Shown piece after piece: positions 52,283 through 60,776 of a stretch of 64,000 nt of DNA. Origin of the DNA: Allobosea sp. BH3 (GTDB lineage Bacteria > Pseudomonadota > Alphaproteobacteria > Rhizobiales > Beijerinckiaceae). Under the pieces are notes generated by a model. The model saw only the letters and a list, made by a program, of their open reading frames with translations, did not search any database and was not told the origin of the DNA. Each line of letters begins with the position of its first letter. Position 1 is the stretch's first letter. The stretch covers positions 186,001 to 250,000 of the forward strand of contig NZ_JAIMCA010000001.1 of the NCBI RefSeq assembly GCF_025499465.1. The letters are read 5' to 3'. The position numbers were made by a program, and so were the translations under genes.

Positions 52283-53338
52283 TTGTCGGAAGCTGCCCTC
52301 TTTCACGATCCCGACTATCCCGTGCCGGGCCATGGCAAGACCTGGTTCGCCACGACGCGGGACGGCGCCTCGCTGCGCTTCGCGAGCTGGCACCCGACCG
52401 TGCGACCCGTGCAGGGCACCATCGTGGTCGTGCAAGGCCGGGCCGAATTCATCGAGCGCTACAGCGAGACGATCGCCGAGCTGCGCCGCCGCGGCTTCCA
52501 CGTGCTCACCTTCGACTGGCGTGGCCAGGGCGGCTCGCAACGTTTCGTCGGGCGCGGACGCAAGGGCCATGTCGGGCGGCTCAGGCATTATGAGGAGGAT
52601 CTCGCCCTCGCCATGGCGGAGATGCAGGCCAAATTCCCGCCGCCCTATTTCGTCCTGGCCCATTCGATGGGCGCGGCGCTCTGCCTCGATGCGGCCCGCC
52701 GCGACGCGCTGCCGGTCTCTCGCCTCGTCGCCATGGCGCCGATGCTGGGGCTGACCCTCATCGAGCGACCGCAGGCAGCCAGCCGCCTGGCGAGCGTGCT
52801 GTACTGGCTCGGCTTCGGCCGCTCCTTCGTACCGGGCGGCGGCGACACCGCCATCGCGACCAAGCCCTTCGAGGGCAACCGACTGACCAGCGATCCCGCC
52901 CGCTACGCCCGCAACGCCGCGCTCTCGGCCGCCGCGCGCCATCTCAGCATCGGCGACCCGACCATCGGCTGGGTGCGGGCCGCCTTCCGGCTTATGGCGC
53001 GGCTCTCGACGCCCTCGGCCGCGCTGGAGGTCAAGGTGCCGACGCTCGTCATCGCGGCCGGGCAGGACCCGGTGGTTTCAACACCGGCGATCGAGCGCTT
53101 CGCCGCGCGGCTGAAGACAGGCGCGGCGCTCGTCCTGCCGATGGCGCGTCACGAGATCCTGATGGAGAACGACGCCATCCGCGCCCGCTTCTGGGCCGCC
53201 TTCGACGCCTTCATCCCCGGCGAGGACCAGGGCGCTTCCAGCTCACCCCGCGAGCAGGCTGAGGGCGGCCTCATGCAGCGCCTTGCTGCCGGCCGCGACG
53301 ACCCGGCCACCGCCGGCGGCGCTGCCACCGTCCCATGA
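52283..53338 (+). CDS. Alpha/beta hydrolase (monoglyceride lipase / lysophospholipase-like)
   Basis: A 351-residue hydrolase-4/S33-like protein. The nucleophile elbow is HSMGAA (FVLAHSMGAALCLDAARRD), the oxyanion region is VVVQGRAEFIERY, the Asp is in VIAAGQDPVVSTPA, and the His is in LPMARHEILMENDAIR. This pattern matches PldB-type lysophospholipases. A TTG start is used with GGAG about eight bases upstream. The last 35 residues (after FIPGE) are low complexity and are encoded opposite the end of hisN, a 96-base convergent overlap; the ancestral stop was probably earlier. Confidence 0.87.
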   Translation: MSEAALFHDPDYPVPGHGKTWFATTRDGASLRFASWHPTVRPVQGTIVVVQGRAEFIERYSETIAELRRRGFHVLTFDWRGQGGSQRFVGRGRKGHVGRLRHYEEDLALAMAEMQAKFPPPYFVLAHSMGAALCLDAARRDALPVSRLVAMAPMLGLTLIERPQAASRLASVLYWLGFGRSFVPGGGDTAIATKPFEGNRLTSDPARYARNAALSAAARHLSIGDPTIGWVRAAFRLMARLSTPSAALEVKVPTLVIAAGQDPVVSTPAIERFAARLKTGAALVLPMARHEILMENDAIRARFWAAFDAFIPGEDQGASSSPREQAEGGLMQRLAAGRDDPATAGGAATVP

Positions 53339-54025
53339 GGTAACGACCCCGCCCGCGCCCTCGATGATCGGGATCAGCGCGACGATGTCGTAGGGCTTGA
53401 GACCGCTCTCGATGACGAGGTCGACATGGCCGGCGGCCAGCATGCAATAGGCATAGCAGTCGCAGCCATAGCGCGAGAGCCTCACCTGGCTCTCGACACG
53501 GCCGAACGCGTCGGCCTCCTCGCCCGCGAACAGGGCCGGCGACGTCGTCATCAGCGTCGCCGACGCCAGCGACGTCACAGGGCGGGTGCGCAACCTGCGC
53601 GGTCCGCCCGGCCCCTCGTAGCGCGCCTGCCGCCCATCGCCGGAATAGCGCTCGCCCGAGAAGGGCTGGTGCATCATGCCGTAAACCGGCACTCCTTTGC
53701 GCGTCAGCCCGATCAGCGTGCCCCAGACCGGAATGCCGGAGATGAAGGCGCGCGTTCCGTCGATCGGATCCAGCACCCAGACATATTCGGCCTCGATGTT
53801 CTCGTTCCCGAATTCCTCGCCGAGCACGCCATGGGCCGGGAACTGCCGCTTGATGAGATGGCGCATCACCGTTTCGCCGGCACGATCCGCCTCGGTCACC
53901 GGGTCGAAGACCCCGCCCTGCGACTTGTCCTCGGTGGCGTGATGCGCGCGGAAGAAGGGCAGAATCGCCTGCCCCGACTGCGACGCCAGCTCCGCGACGA
54001 AAGCGCCGAAATCGACTGCGCCCAT
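53243..54025 (-). CDS. hisN: Histidinol-phosphatase, inositol monophosphatase family
   Basis: A 260-residue lithium-sensitive-type phosphatase. Metal-binding motifs are DPVTEADRAGE, GEEFGNENIEAEYVWVLDPI with DGTRAFISGIPVWGTLIGL, and PYDIVALIPIIEGAGG. The sequence GTRAFISGIPVWGTLIGL marks the HisN branch, which removes phosphate from histidinol-phosphate in histidine synthesis in many actinobacteria and alphaproteobacteria. GGAG eight bases before the ATG at 54025 supports this start over 54031. Its 3' end overlaps the hydrolase gene by 96 bases. Confidence 0.93.
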   Translation of the reverse strand: MGAVDFGAFVAELASQSGQAILPFFRAHHATEDKSQGGVFDPVTEADRAGETVMRHLIKRQFPAHGVLGEEFGNENIEAEYVWVLDPIDGTRAFISGIPVWGTLIGLTRKGVPVYGMMHQPFSGERYSGDGRQARYEGPGGPRRLRTRPVTSLASATLMTTSPALFAGEEADAFGRVESQVRLSRYGCDCYAYCMLAAGHVDLVIESGLKPYDIVALIPIIEGAGGVVTSWDGGSAAGGGRVVAAGSKALHEAALSLLAG

Positions 54026-54188
54026 GAACATCTCTCCATTTTGCTGCTGCGCAGCATGAACGCCGTCACATCAAGGAGTTGAGAATCACCCGAACTCCAC
54101 GGATCTACGAAATTTCCCGGAAAAGTTGAATAAGCGGGGCCTCGCCATGCGCAGAATGCATGCCCACCCCGACTTATGCCATTTCCGC

Positions 54189-54217
54189 TTGCGTTTTGCA
54201 GTGCACCCTCATATTGT
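54189..54217 (+). promoter_or_regulatory. Promoter of the sRNA at 54223
   Basis: TTGCGT (54189-54194), 17-base spacer, TATTGT (54212-54217). Predicted start at about 54223 gives an RNA beginning with the first base of hairpin 1. Four of six bases match at each hexamer. Confidence 0.6.
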
Positions 54218-54222
54218 GCATT

Positions 54223-54313
54223 GCGAAGGCGAGATGATCTCAAACCTTCGTTGCCCTCCTTGGGCGTTTCCTCCCTAGACTTGGGCCGCCACGCTTGTGT
54301 GCGGCCCTTTTTT
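54223..54313 (+). ncRNA. mmgR: Trans-acting sRNA candidate, alpha-r8 / MmgR-like
   Basis: About 91 nt. Hairpin 1 pairs GCGAAGG (54223-54229) with CCTTCGT (54245-54251) and has an inner palindrome GAGATGATCTC. An open segment follows with CCTCCTTGGGCG and then TTTCCTCCCT, a decamer that as I recall is absolutely conserved in the alpha-r8 family (MmgR of Sinorhizobium). The 3' end is a terminator: GGGCCGC (54283-54289) / GCGGCCC (54301-54307) and TTTTTT. Both CCTCC stretches can pair with Shine-Dalgarno sequences. MmgR is Hfq-dependent and restricts polyhydroxybutyrate granules; family membership is by motif, not by search. Confidence 0.7.
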
Positions 54314-54396
54314 CTTGTCCGCGCCACGCCTTGCGGCGCGGCCGCGATTCGCTCCGGGTTATGCCTGCAGCCTGGCCCGCGGCCAATGGCGGCGCG

Positions 54397-55317
54397 CTAT
54401 TCGGCCGCCTCGCTCCATTCGTCGAGCCAGCCGCTCCAGCGCGCGAAGCACTCCGCCATGGCGCTGCTGATCGCCTGCTCGATCGCGCCGAAGCCGGCAT
54501 GCGGCTCCAGCGTCGTCTCGCTCATGTAGAGGGCGCGGTTCACCTCGATCTGCAGCGCGTGCACGCCGGCGGCGGGGGCCCCGTAATGCTCCGTGATGAA
54601 GCCCCCCGCATAGGGCCGGTTGCGGGTGACGCTGAAGCCCAGCCGCGTGAAAGCCTGCTCGGCGATGTCGATGATGTAGCCCGACGCGCTGGTGCCGAAG
54701 CGGTCACCCAGGATGATGTCGGACTTCGCCAGCCCATCCCGATCGAGCCCGGCCGAAGGCATGGAATGGGCATCGACCAGGATGCAGGTGCCGAAGCTGG
54801 CATGGGTTCGCTGGACGAGGCCGCGCAACCCGGCATGGTAGGGTCTGTAGAGCTCGTCGATCCGGGCGAGCCCTTCATGGATCGGGATACGGCCGAAATA
54901 AATCTCCTGCGCGTCGCCGACGATGCGCGGGATGGTGCCGAGCCCGCCGGCGACCCGCATCGAGCGCGTATTGGCGAAGGGCGGCAGCCTCCCCTCGAAC
55001 ATGCGCGGATCGAGCTCGTAGGGCTCGCGGTTGACGTCGAGATAGGCGCGCGGAAACTCCGCCACCAGCAGCGGCGCGCCCAGCGCCACGCTCTGCGAGA
55101 AGAGCTTGTCGACGAAGGCATCCTCCGAGCGCCGGAGGCTGCGCAGAGGCAACCGCGCGCCCTCGACGAAGCCGCGCGGATAGCGCCTGCCCGCATGCGG
55201 CACGTCGACCACCACCGGCACGAGCTGGAGCGCCGGCTGATAGAGGCTGAACGGCCGCTCGATCTCGGCGACGACATCGTCGGGCGCAGGCGGAAACGGG
55301 GCGGAGGAGAAGGTCAT
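54397..55317 (-). CDS. N-formylglutamate amidohydrolase family protein
   Basis: A 306-residue amidohydrolase of the FGase family (as HutG of Pseudomonas), which releases glutamate and formate from N-formylglutamate. VPVVVDVPHAGRRYPRGFVE, LVAEFPRAYLDVNREPYELD, ILVDAHSMPSAG and GFITEHYGAPAAGVHALQIE are the conserved blocks with metal His/Asp/Glu residues. The ATG at 55317 or a GTG at 55335 may start it; neither has a strong ribosome binding site. No hut genes are adjacent. It is divergent from cpdR, a pairing usual in Rhizobiales. Confidence 0.92.
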   Translation of the reverse strand: MTFSSAPFPPAPDDVVAEIERPFSLYQPALQLVPVVVDVPHAGRRYPRGFVEGARLPLRSLRRSEDAFVDKLFSQSVALGAPLLVAEFPRAYLDVNREPYELDPRMFEGRLPPFANTRSMRVAGGLGTIPRIVGDAQEIYFGRIPIHEGLARIDELYRPYHAGLRGLVQRTHASFGTCILVDAHSMPSAGLDRDGLAKSDIILGDRFGTSASGYIIDIAEQAFTRLGFSVTRNRPYAGGFITEHYGAPAAGVHALQIEVNRALYMSETTLEPHAGFGAIEQAISSAMAECFARWSGWLDEWSEAAE

Positions 55318-55514
55318 CTGCGGCGAGAAAAGCACACAAATCCGGCTTGTTGAAGCGATGTCACGGGGAGTTGCGATTCGCGCATTGCGTTCACGCGTTG
55401 TTTACCACGATGGCGCCTTATAGAACGGCACGGTTCCCACTGCGCTGACGGGTCTTTACTCAGCCCCTCGAGGCGCAAAGAAACGCAGGCCTCACGGACG
55501 GACATAACAGGCCC

Positions 55515-55874
55515 ATGACGAAGATACTGCTCGCGGAAGACGACAACGACATGCGTCGCTTCCTGGTCAAAGCCCTGCAGAACGCAGGCTACGACGTCGC
55601 CTCGTTCGACAATGGCCTGTCGGCCTATAATCGCCTGCGCGAGGAGCCTTTCGAGCTCCTGCTCACCGACATCGTCATGCCGGAGATGGACGGCATCGAG
55701 CTGGCGCGCCGCGCCACCGAGCTCGACCCGGACATCAAGGTGATGTTCATCACCGGCTTCGCCGCCGTGGCGCTCAACCCCGATTCGCAGGCTCCCAAGG
55801 ATGCCAAGGTGCTCTCCAAGCCCTTCCATCTGCGCGAGCTCGTCAACGAGGTCGAGAAGCTTCTCGCCGCCTGA
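55515..55874 (+). CDS. cpdR: Cell-cycle response regulator CpdR
   Basis: A 119-residue single receiver domain. The acidic pocket is LLAEDDNDMRR with the phospho-acceptor Asp52 in LLTDIVMPEMDG, Thr/Lys at FITGFA and LSKPFH. When unphosphorylated, CpdR brings ClpXP to the cell pole to degrade CtrA and other factors; the CckA-ChpT relay phosphorylates it. The two C-terminal alanines (KLLAA) resemble the ending that makes CpdR itself a ClpXP substrate. tRNA-Val follows 121 bases later with its own promoter. CtrA boxes elsewhere in the window are possible outputs of the same circuit. Confidence 0.95.
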   Translation: MTKILLAEDDNDMRRFLVKALQNAGYDVASFDNGLSAYNRLREEPFELLLTDIVMPEMDGIELARRATELDPDIKVMFITGFAAVALNPDSQAPKDAKVLSKPFHLRELVNEVEKLLAA

Positions 55875-55895
55875 CGATTTTATCCGGCAAACGCC

Positions 55896-55924
55896 TTGCA
55901 AGCCGCGAAGCGAGCCGTTATAGC
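55896..55924 (+). promoter_or_regulatory. Promoter of tRNA-Val
   Basis: TTGCAA (55896-55901), 17-base spacer, TATAGC (55919-55924). Start near 55931 would give a 65-nt 5' leader removed by RNase P. Confidence 0.6.
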
Positions 55925-55995
55925 CCCCTCACCTCGCAGCGTGACCGCGGCCCTTGCGGCCAGGACACGCTTCCGAAGCCGCCTCGATGCGGCAA

Positions 55996-56071
<76 letters not shown>

Positions 56072-56098
56072 TACAAGCCCTTGAAATACAGGGACGAA

Positions 56099-56125
56099 AG
56101 GCCGCCCCATCCGGGCGGCCTTTTT
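56099..56125 (+). terminator. Terminator after tRNA-Val
   Basis: AGGCCGCCC (56099-56107) and GGGCGGCCT (56113-56121) form a 9-bp stem with a 5-base loop, followed by TTTT. Confidence 0.9.
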
Positions 56126-56209
56126 GCTTTCGGAAGCGCGACGCCCCTGCGCGGGCCGAGTCGTTCGTCCTCATTCCCGACACGCCGATGCGGCCTGCCC
56201 CCCCGCTCT

Positions 56210-58546
56210 TCAGGCCGTCGCGCGCCGGACCGCGGACCTGTTCAGCTCTTCGACGATGGCGGCGTCCCGGGCGCTTGGCTTGGGCGCGCCATGGAGGAAC
56301 CCCTGCACTTCCGTGCAGCCTTCCTTGCGCATCCGCCGCAGCTGCGCTTCGGTCTCGACGCCCTCGGCCACGGTGGTCACGCCCAGGCGCTTGCCGATCT
56401 GGGCCACGGCCCTGACGACGGCGGCGCAGTCCGGCCGGCGGAGCGCGTCGCGCACGAAGCTGCCGTCGATCTTGATCTTGTCGAAGGGAAAGGCCCTCAG
56501 ATGGGCCAGTGACGAATAGCCGGTTCCGAAATCGTCGAGCGCGACACGCACGCCCAACCCCCGCAACTGCCGCAGATCCGCGATGGCGTCGCGCTCGTCC
56601 TCGAGCAGGGCGGTTTCGGTCACCTCGACCTCGAGCCGGCTCGGCGACAGACCGGAGCTGACGAGAGCGGCGAGCACCACGGAGGGGATCGTGCCCTTGC
56701 CGAGCTGAACCGCCGAAATGTTCACCGCCACGCGGACGTCGTCCTGCCATTCGAGGGCGTCGCGGCAGGCGCGGTTGAGCACGAACTCGCCAAGCAGGTC
56801 GATCAAGCCGCTCTGCTCCGCGACGGGGATGAACTCGCGTGGCGAAATCCAGCCATGCTCAGGGTGATGCCAGCGCACCAGCGCCTCGCGGGCCGTTATC
56901 CTGTTCGTCTGGACGTCCACGATCGGCTGGTAGAAGACGAACAGGCCTTCATTGGCCTGAAGTGCGGCGTGCAGCCTGGCCTCGAGGCGCACGCGCTCCT
57001 GGACCCGCGCCTCCATCTCTTCCGAGAACAGCCTGTAGGTGCCCTTGCCGGCGGCCTTGGCGGCATAGAGCGCCATATCCGCCCGGGCCAGCAGCGCTTC
57101 CCCGGAAACTCCGTGCATCGGCGTCAGCGCGATGCCGACCGAGGCGCCGATCTGGACCTGATGCACATGCTCCAGCGCGTAGGGCGCCGAAATCGCCTTG
57201 ATGATTCGGGCGGCGAGTTGCTCGGCAGCGGCTGCGCCATCGCAGGGGGCCAGGACCGCGAACTCGTCGCCGCCGAGCCTGCCGATCATCATCTCATCAT
57301 CGTCGCACACCTCGCACAGGCGCTGGGCGACCTTCCGCAACAGCTCGTCGCCGACGCGATGGCCCTTGCTGTCGTTGACGAGCTTGAAGCCGTCGAGATC
57401 GATGAACAGCACCTCGACCGGATTGCCCGGGATGGCGATCCGCTCCTCCAGCCTCTCGCGGAAGGTGATGCGGTTGGCGAGGCCGGTGAGCGCGTCGTAA
57501 TGGGCAAGCTGGCGAATGCGCGCCTGGATCTCGACCTCCTTGGTCACGATCGCCCAGCTCAGCATCGGGCCAAGATAGCTGCCGTCGGCGCCCATCACCG
57601 CCGAGACCTTCAACTCGATCACTTCCGACCCAAGCGTGATGCGCGCATTGTGGGGCAAGTTGGCCGGATCGCTCAGAAGCCGGCGCTGGTGCTCCGGGTG
57701 CTTGTGGAACACGTCGATGCACGTGCCCACCAGCTCGTCGGCCTTGATCGGCAGCAGGTGCTCGATGCTCCTCATCAAGGTCTTGGACGTCTCGTTGGCG
57801 TAGTTGATGCGGAAGGTTTCCGGCTCCACCGTCATGACGGCGACGGGCATGTCGTCGATCATGTGCAGGAGGCGGGCCTGCGCTTCCTCCTTGCGGCGCG
57901 CCTCGGTCCGCGCATTCACCATCCGCGCGAAATCGCGGTAGTTGATCGACAGGATCGCCAGCATGGCGATGGAGACCAGCGCGATGTTGATCGCGATGGC
58001 AATGAATGTCGGCTCGCCGGTCGATGCGAAGAAGGCGATGAAGGCGCCGTTGACGATGACGGTCACCATCAGCGCGGCCGAGCGCAGATGCATCAGGCAG
58101 AAGATGCAGGCGATCACCGTGATCGCCATGTAGAAGGCCACATGCGATCGGCTGTAGGCATCGCCGTAAGGGAAGAGCAGCAGCGACCAGCCGGTGAAGG
58201 CAACGGCGATGACGATCGCCAGACGGTTGGTGCGGAGCAGCGCGCGATGCGCTTCCTGCGGCGAAGGGTCGACATCTCGCAGCTTCCACCAATAGACGAC
58301 GCGCGTCACCGCGACGAGCGTAAAGAGAAGCGGAATCCCGACCGTCATCCAGAGCGGCGCGTCATGCAGATGGGTGGCGGCCAAAGCCCATGTGCTGGTC
58401 AACAGGATGGGATACATCATCGGCATTTGCCGAGAGAACGCGCGATACTGCTCTCTGAGAAGCTCAGGGTTGCTCTGCGAGACCGCAAAAAGACCAAAAA
58501 TTCTGTCAGATATCATCGACATACTGATCTTCAAAGCTTCCGACAT
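56210..58546 (-). CDS. Membrane-bound PAS-GGDEF-EAL protein
   Basis: A 778-residue protein. Five or six membrane helices lie at about 45-215. A PAS domain follows (about 235-345, MIDDMPVAVMTVEPETFRIN). The GGDEF domain (about 355-520) has an intact RLGGDEF and no RxxD inhibitory site. The EAL domain (about 535-770) has an intact set: REALVRW, NISAVQL, EVTETALL, DDFGTGYSSLAHL, KIDGSF, TVAEGVE and QGFLHG. Both synthesis and breakdown of c-di-GMP are possible; the PAS and membrane part would decide. Starts at 58546 or 58522 are both open; the latter has GAAG six bases upstream. An AT-rich promoter region with three small palindromes lies upstream. Confidence 0.93.
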   Translation of the reverse strand: MSEALKISMSMISDRIFGLFAVSQSNPELLREQYRAFSRQMPMMYPILLTSTWALAATHLHDAPLWMTVGIPLLFTLVAVTRVVYWWKLRDVDPSPQEAHRALLRTNRLAIVIAVAFTGWSLLLFPYGDAYSRSHVAFYMAITVIACIFCLMHLRSAALMVTVIVNGAFIAFFASTGEPTFIAIAINIALVSIAMLAILSINYRDFARMVNARTEARRKEEAQARLLHMIDDMPVAVMTVEPETFRINYANETSKTLMRSIEHLLPIKADELVGTCIDVFHKHPEHQRRLLSDPANLPHNARITLGSEVIELKVSAVMGADGSYLGPMLSWAIVTKEVEIQARIRQLAHYDALTGLANRITFRERLEERIAIPGNPVEVLFIDLDGFKLVNDSKGHRVGDELLRKVAQRLCEVCDDDEMMIGRLGGDEFAVLAPCDGAAAAEQLAARIIKAISAPYALEHVHQVQIGASVGIALTPMHGVSGEALLARADMALYAAKAAGKGTYRLFSEEMEARVQERVRLEARLHAALQANEGLFVFYQPIVDVQTNRITAREALVRWHHPEHGWISPREFIPVAEQSGLIDLLGEFVLNRACRDALEWQDDVRVAVNISAVQLGKGTIPSVVLAALVSSGLSPSRLEVEVTETALLEDERDAIADLRQLRGLGVRVALDDFGTGYSSLAHLRAFPFDKIKIDGSFVRDALRRPDCAAVVRAVAQIGKRLGVTTVAEGVETEAQLRRMRKEGCTEVQGFLHGAPKPSARDAAIVEELNRSAVRRATA

Positions 58547-58629
58547 CGCGAGACGGCGCTGGTGTCCCCGAAGAAAGAGAGATTTTTACCTCTCGTAGCC
58601 AGGCTATTGATATAGCATCGTTTCCGAGC

Positions 58630-58645
58630 GCCTATCTTAATAGGC
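58630..58645. promoter_or_regulatory. Palindrome upstream of the PAS-GGDEF-EAL gene
   Basis: GCCTAT-CTTA-ATAGGC is a perfect 6+6 inverted repeat about 85 bases before the start. A second, slightly bulged one (TGCCCTT / AAGGGGCA, 58650-58669) and CTAT-TGAT-ATAG are close by. They may be operators, or the second may be the terminator of the LysR gene. Confidence 0.35.
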
Positions 58646-58745
58646 ACCATGCCCTTGCGATAAGGGGCAATATTTTAAAATGAATTAAGGGTAGAAGCGG
58701 ACTTCCAAGGTGTGAACGCTGTTCGGCACCGCCTGCAGCGACTGT

Positions 58746-59654
58746 TCATCCCGCTTCGCTCGGCGCAAGCTGGCGCACGAACCGGCGCAGCAGCGTCTCG
58801 AAGGCCGAAAGCGCCGGCGACACCGACCGCCCGCTGGGGCGGATCATGACGATGTCACGCGCGATCGAGGGCTCGGCCAGCGGCCGCGACAGCACCGAGG
58901 CCGGCGCCACCGCGCGTGCATAGGTCGGCAGCACCGCGATGCCGAGCCCGGCCTCGACCAGCGCGAGTGCCGTGGTGATCTGCGCCACCTCAAAGGCCGG
59001 CTTCAGTATGATCTGCGCGCTCTCGTAGCCGACCTCGACGAGCAGGCGGATGCCGCTGTCGCGCGTCAGCGTGACCAGTGGCTCCTCGGCGAGATCGCCC
59101 CAGCGCACCGTCTGCAGCGCGGCAAAGCGACTGCCGCTGGCGCAGAACAGCATCAGGCTGTCGCGGGCCAGCGGCAGCCGCTCGATATTGTCTTCCAGCG
59201 CCGAAAACGTGCCCACGCCGCAATCGGCCTTGCCGAAGCGCACGGCCTCGACGACGAGATCGTTGCGCGCATCGATGATCGAGACCTGCAGCCCGGGATG
59301 ACGCTCCTGCAGCGCCACGATGGCCGGCGGCATGATCACGGCGGCCAGTAGCGGCGGCACCGCCACGACGATCCGCCCGCGTCGGCGCTCGGCCAGCCCA
59401 TTGGCGTTCTGAACCGCCGTGTCGAGGTCCTGCACGATCTTCAGCGCCGCGCCATGGAATTCGCGCCCGCCCTCGGTCAGCTCGACCCGGCGCGTCGTGC
59501 GGTCCAGCACACGGATGCCGAGCTCCCTTTCCAGCTCCCTGACGAGCTGTGAGAGCGCCGGTTGCGCCATATGCAGCCGCTCGGCCGCCTTGGTGAAGGT
59601 GCCCTGCTCGGCAACGGCGAGGAAGGCTTGCATCTGGCGCAGCGTGACCGCCAT
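58746..59654 (-). CDS. LysR-family transcriptional regulator
   Basis: A 302-residue LTTR. The helix-turn-helix is MAVTLRQMQAFLAVAEQGTF with TKAAERLHMAQPALSQLVRE; the C-terminal part is a periplasmic-binding-like effector domain. It is divergent from the aldolase-dioxygenase-transporter cluster, the usual layout for a LysR activator of a catabolic operon. A candidate binding site (59689-59703) lies in the shared 109-base gap. The effector is unknown but an aromatic acid is likely from the neighbours. Confidence 0.93.
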   Translation of the reverse strand: MAVTLRQMQAFLAVAEQGTFTKAAERLHMAQPALSQLVRELERELGIRVLDRTTRRVELTEGGREFHGAALKIVQDLDTAVQNANGLAERRRGRIVVAVPPLLAAVIMPPAIVALQERHPGLQVSIIDARNDLVVEAVRFGKADCGVGTFSALEDNIERLPLARDSLMLFCASGSRFAALQTVRWGDLAEEPLVTLTRDSGIRLLVEVGYESAQIILKPAFEVAQITTALALVEAGLGIAVLPTYARAVAPASVLSRPLAEPSIARDIVMIRPSGRSVSPALSAFETLLRRFVRQLAPSEAG

Positions 59655-59688
59655 GGACGTCCCGATTTATAAGGAGAGCTTCCGAATT

Positions 59689-59703
59689 CATACGAATGTT
59701 ATG
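59689..59703. promoter_or_regulatory. Candidate LysR box
   Basis: CATA-CGAATGT-TATG is an interrupted palindrome containing T-N11-A, the LTTR core pattern, 35 bases before the LysR ATG and 61 bases before the aldolase ATG. Binding is inferred from position and symmetry. Confidence 0.5.
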
Positions 59704-59763
59704 AGTTGCCGTATAGCCCGGCTCTCATCATCCTGATCGCAGCCAAATGCGAGGGTCAGGGCC

Positions 59764-60744
59764 ATGAAATACGCCAGGAAGGACGCCAAGGCCTATGCCC
59801 GCGCCCATATGAAGGGCATCTGGGCGGCGGCGCTGACCCCCTTCGCGAGCGACCTCGCCATCGACGCGGACGGCTTCCGCGGCAATATCCGCCACTGGCT
59901 GGACGATCTGAAGATCGACGGGCTGTTCATCGCCGGCAAGCAGGGCGAGTTCTTCTCGATGTCGGTCGAGGAGCGCAAGCGCTCCTTCGAGCTGGCGGTC
60001 GAGGCCTCGGCCGGGCGCGGCCAGACCATCATGTCCTGCTCCGACCAGAACATGGACGTGGTGATCGATCTGGCCCGCCACGCCCAGAAGATCGGCGCCG
60101 ATTACATCGTCGTCCACGCACCGATCCTGCATTTCTTCAAGGCGCAGGACGAGACGGTCTACGAATATTACCGGACCATCGCCGAGAAGGTCGATATCGG
60201 CATCGCGCTCTGGAGCCACCCGGATTCGGGCTACCTGCTCTCGCCGCAGCTCTGCAACCGGCTCGCCGACATCGAGAACGTCGTCGCGATCAAATACAGC
60301 GTGCCACGGCCGATGTATGCGGAGCTGACAAGGCTCGCCTCCGATCGCATCCTGGTCAGCACCGCCTCCGAGGAAGAATGGCTCGACAACATCCTCGAGC
60401 TCGGCTGGCAGCTCTATCTCTGTTCCTCGCCGCCCTATCTGCTCCAGACCGCGAATGACCTGCGCATGCGCGAATACACCGACCTCGCCTTCGCGGGCCA
60501 GGCCGAGAAGGCCCGCGCCGTCCGCGACAGCCTGAACCCGGTGCGCGAGGCGCTGCGCGGTACGCGTCCGGCCGAGAAGCCGCATGCCCACCAGAAATAC
60601 TGGCAGGATCTGCTCGGCCAGACCGGCGGGCGCGTCCGGCCGCCGATGCTTGAGCTGACCGAGGCCGAGAAGGCCGCGACGCGGGCCGCTTTCGAGGCCT
60701 GCGGGCTGAAAGCCGGCGCAGCGCCGCTCGCCAAGGCCGGCTGA
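59764..60744 (+). CDS. DapA/N-acetylneuraminate lyase superfamily aldolase
   Basis: A 326-residue class I aldolase fold. The Schiff-base lysine is Lys177 in VVAIKYSVP, and a Tyr in YEYYRTIAEK takes the place of the catalytic Tyr. The usual GTTGE pyruvate-carboxylate motif is changed to GKQGE (58-62), so the substrate is probably not that of DapA. The longer length (usual 290) and the C-terminal extension recall hydratase-aldolases of aromatic degradation. The gene precedes a 3-hydroxyanthranilate dioxygenase by 32 bases and both are behind a LysR promoter, so it may act on a ring-cleavage product. The reaction is unknown. Confidence 0.85.
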   Translation: MKYARKDAKAYARAHMKGIWAAALTPFASDLAIDADGFRGNIRHWLDDLKIDGLFIAGKQGEFFSMSVEERKRSFELAVEASAGRGQTIMSCSDQNMDVVIDLARHAQKIGADYIVVHAPILHFFKAQDETVYEYYRTIAEKVDIGIALWSHPDSGYLLSPQLCNRLADIENVVAIKYSVPRPMYAELTRLASDRILVSTASEEEWLDNILELGWQLYLCSSPPYLLQTANDLRMREYTDLAFAGQAEKARAVRDSLNPVREALRGTRPAEKPHAHQKYWQDLLGQTGGRVRPPMLELTEAEKAATRAAFEACGLKAGAAPLAKAG

Positions 60745-60776
60745 TCGATCACTAAAGACAACGGGAGAGGTGGATC

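Noticed and set aside
58669..58688. CtrA box in TTAA...TTAA upstream of the PAS-GGDEF-EAL gene
   Set aside because: The spacing is six bases, not seven, and the patch is simply AT-rich.
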